Assembly (NCBI GenBank): GCA_937952875.1
Contig: CALFDI010000004.1
Coordinates: forward strand, 1 to 6,461
DNA length: 6,461 nt
Direction: 5' to 3'
Source of the DNA: an uncultured Verrucomicrobiales bacterium
GTDB lineage: Bacteria > Verrucomicrobiota > Verrucomicrobiia > Verrucomicrobiales > Akkermansiaceae
The position numbers and the translations under genes were made by a program. Below the pieces are notes generated by a model. The model was not told the origin of the DNA, made no database searches, and saw only the letters and a list, made by a program, of their open reading frames with translations. Below are positions 5,271-6,461 of this stretch, in pieces. The first letter of the stretch is position 1. The number at the start of each line of letters is the position of its first letter.

Positions 5271-6461
5271 CTACCCTTTATCAGAGTCGCGCGCTGGACG
5301 CTCCTCTAGATACTGAGCAACCCACTCGATATTGTATTTCCCTGCCTTAAAGTCTGGATGATCAATGATTTCCTGCTGGAAAGGAATCGTGGTCTTGATC
5401 CCACGAATCATGAACTCTGAAAGCGCACGCTTCATCCGAGCAATCGCGACTTCGCGAGACGTGGCTGTGACGATGAGCTTAGCGATCATGGAATCGTAGT
5501 AAGGCGGAACAGTGTAACCCGAGTAGACGTGCGTATCGACGCGAACGCCTTTCCCTCCTGGCGCATACCAGAGATCGATCTTACCTGGGCTCGGAGCGAA
5601 GTTATTAAATGGATCTTCGGCATTAATCCGGCACTCAATCGAATGACCGCGTGGAGTGGCGTCGATGACGTGCTCAGAGAGCGGGTAACCAGCGGCGACG
5701 CGGATTTGCTCTTTGATCAATTCACAGCCCATGACTTCCTCAGTGACTGGGTGCTCGACCTGAATACGAGTATTCATCTCCATGAAATAGAAGTTCTCTG
5801 CTGTGGAATCGACGAGATACTCGATCGTTCCTGCATTGTGATAACCGATTTCTTTCACCAGCTTCACGGAGGCTTCTCCCATACGTTTCCGCAAATCGTC
5901 TGAAATGAGAGGACTTGGGCACTCTTCAATGATCTTTTGATTTCTCCGCTGCATGGAGCAGTCACGCTCACCTAAGTGAACAGCGTTTCCTTGCTCATCA
6001 GCGATGACTTGAATCTCGACGTGATGAGGCTTTAAGACGAGCTTTTCGATGTAGCAATCACCGTTCCCGAAGCACGCTACAGCCTCTTGGCTGGCCTGCA
6101 TAAAGAGCTTTTCAAAGTCTTCTTCGACCATGACAGGGCGCATACCACGGCCACCGCCGCCAGCCGTCGCCTTCACCATGACTGGAAAGCCGACTTCGCG
6201 AGCGACTTCTAACCCGTGAGCTGCATCACGGAGAATCCCTTCAGACCCGGGAGTCACAGGGACACCGTATTTTACAGCTGTGTCGCGAGCTGTATTCTTA
6301 TCCCCCATCGTGCGGATGGTCTCTGGAGTCGGCCCGATGAACTTGACGTTACAGCTCTGGCAGATCTCGGCGAAGCGAGCGTTTTCAGACAGAAAACCAT
6401 AGCCAGGATGGATGGCCTCGGCCTCTGTGATCTCTGCTGCCGCCATGATGCGGTCAGGCTT
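5271..6461 (-). CDS. accC: Acetyl-CoA carboxylase, biotin carboxylase subunit (5' truncated by window)
   Basis: ATP-dependent carboxylation of biotin on the carrier protein AccB, the first half-reaction of acetyl-CoA carboxylase and the entry step to fatty acid synthesis. 396 residues are visible; about 60 N-terminal residues, including the ANRGEIA motif, lie beyond the right edge. The frame stays open through the edge, so the Met at 6446 is internal. Numbering from the edge: glycine-rich ATP loop TAGGGGRGMR (99-108) with Lys97 just before it, His147 in HHVEIQV, ERDCSMQRRNQK with Lys176, Glu214, Glu228 and Arg232 in FMEMNTRIQVEHP, and Arg278 in ECRINAEDP. These match the E. coli ATP, Mg and biotin/bicarbonate residues. 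The protein ends soon after the biotin carboxylase C-terminal domain, so it is a stand-alone AccC and not a pyruvate or acyl-CoA carboxylase fusion. accB is commonly just upstream in bacteria but cannot be seen here. thiE follows after 7 bases. Confidence 0.95.
   Translation of the reverse strand, partial: KPDRIMAAAEITEAEAIHPGYGFLSENARFAEICQSCNVKFIGPTPETIRTMGDKNTARDTAVKYGVPVTPGSEGILRDAAHGLEVAREVGFPVMVKATAGGGGRGMRPVMVEEDFEKLFMQASQEAVACFGNGDCYIEKLVLKPHHVEIQVIADEQGNAVHLGERDCSMQRRNQKIIEECPSPLISDDLRKRMGEASVKLVKEIGYHNAGTIEYLVDSTAENFYFMEMNTRIQVEHPVTEEVMGCELIKEQIRVAAGYPLSEHVIDATPRGHSIECRINAEDPFNNFAPSPGKIDLWYAPGGKGVRVDTHVYSGYTVPPYYDSMIAKLIVTATSREVAIARMKRALSEFMIRGIKTTIPFQQEIIDHPDFKAGKYNIEWVAQYLEERPARDSDKG
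5274..5279 (-). promoter_or_regulatory. Probable thiE ribosome binding site inside the accC end
   Basis: On the minus strand AAAGGG, followed by the accC stop TAG, a second in-frame TGA and then AAAAG, precedes the thiE ATG by ten bases. The spacing is slightly long but usable. Because the site overlaps the last accC codons, thiE translation may be coupled to accC. Confidence 0.4.

Noticed and set aside
5529..5922. Open frames of 124 and 60 codons overlapping accC on either strand
   Set aside because: Both overlap the conserved biotin carboxylase core; they are frame shadows with no motif or ribosome site of their own.
1..6461. CRISPR array, tRNA or rRNA gene, defence or biosynthetic system
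   Set aside because: I saw no regularly spaced repeats and no tRNA-like or rRNA-like stretches; nearly all the sequence is explained by six known gene families and one REP/RAYT unit.

Overview
The window looks like a stretch of bacterial chromosome. Its gene families (a eukaryote-type GH13 glucan branching enzyme, a long-form RAYT transposase of the 'LPHW...YFITFRLADS' type, and an accC-thiE pair) point most plausibly to Verrucomicrobiota or a relative in the PVC group. This assignment is an inference from protein style; there is no rRNA or other phylogenetic marker here. Gene density is high, base composition is moderate, and no gap exceeds about 115 bases.

Layout. Positions 1-1547 (+) hold the 3' three quarters of a glycogen branching enzyme gene. 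Positions 1539-2234 hold a compact mobile unit: a REP-associated tyrosine transposase gene (RAYT, minus strand) bracketed by 46-base inverted repeats, each made of two hairpins. The rest, 2236-6461, is all on the minus strand. In transcription order it is accC (5' end outside the window), thiE, tdh and kbl. accC and thiE are 7 bases apart, and tdh and kbl are 28 bases apart, so each pair is probably cotranscribed. A 111-base gap between thiE and tdh could hold a separate promoter for tdh-kbl.

How the genes fit together. Tdh and Kbl form the classic two-step threonine degradation route: threonine to 2-amino-3-ketobutyrate, then to glycine plus acetyl-CoA. AccC is the biotin carboxylase subunit of acetyl-CoA carboxylase, which uses acetyl-CoA for fatty acid synthesis. 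ThiE joins the two halves of thiamine. GlgB makes alpha-1,6 branches in glycogen. These are ordinary housekeeping functions, and every catalytic residue I could check is present.

The most noteworthy part is the RAYT unit. Its ends fit tightly between two convergent genes. The left repeat contains the stop codons of both glgB and the transposase gene, and the right repeat ends one base before the kbl stop codon. The inner hairpins of the two ends differ by compensatory changes that preserve the stem while the loop stays the same, which suggests selection on structure. I found no evidence of a wholly new system; the RAYT/REP unit is the best candidate for follow-up.
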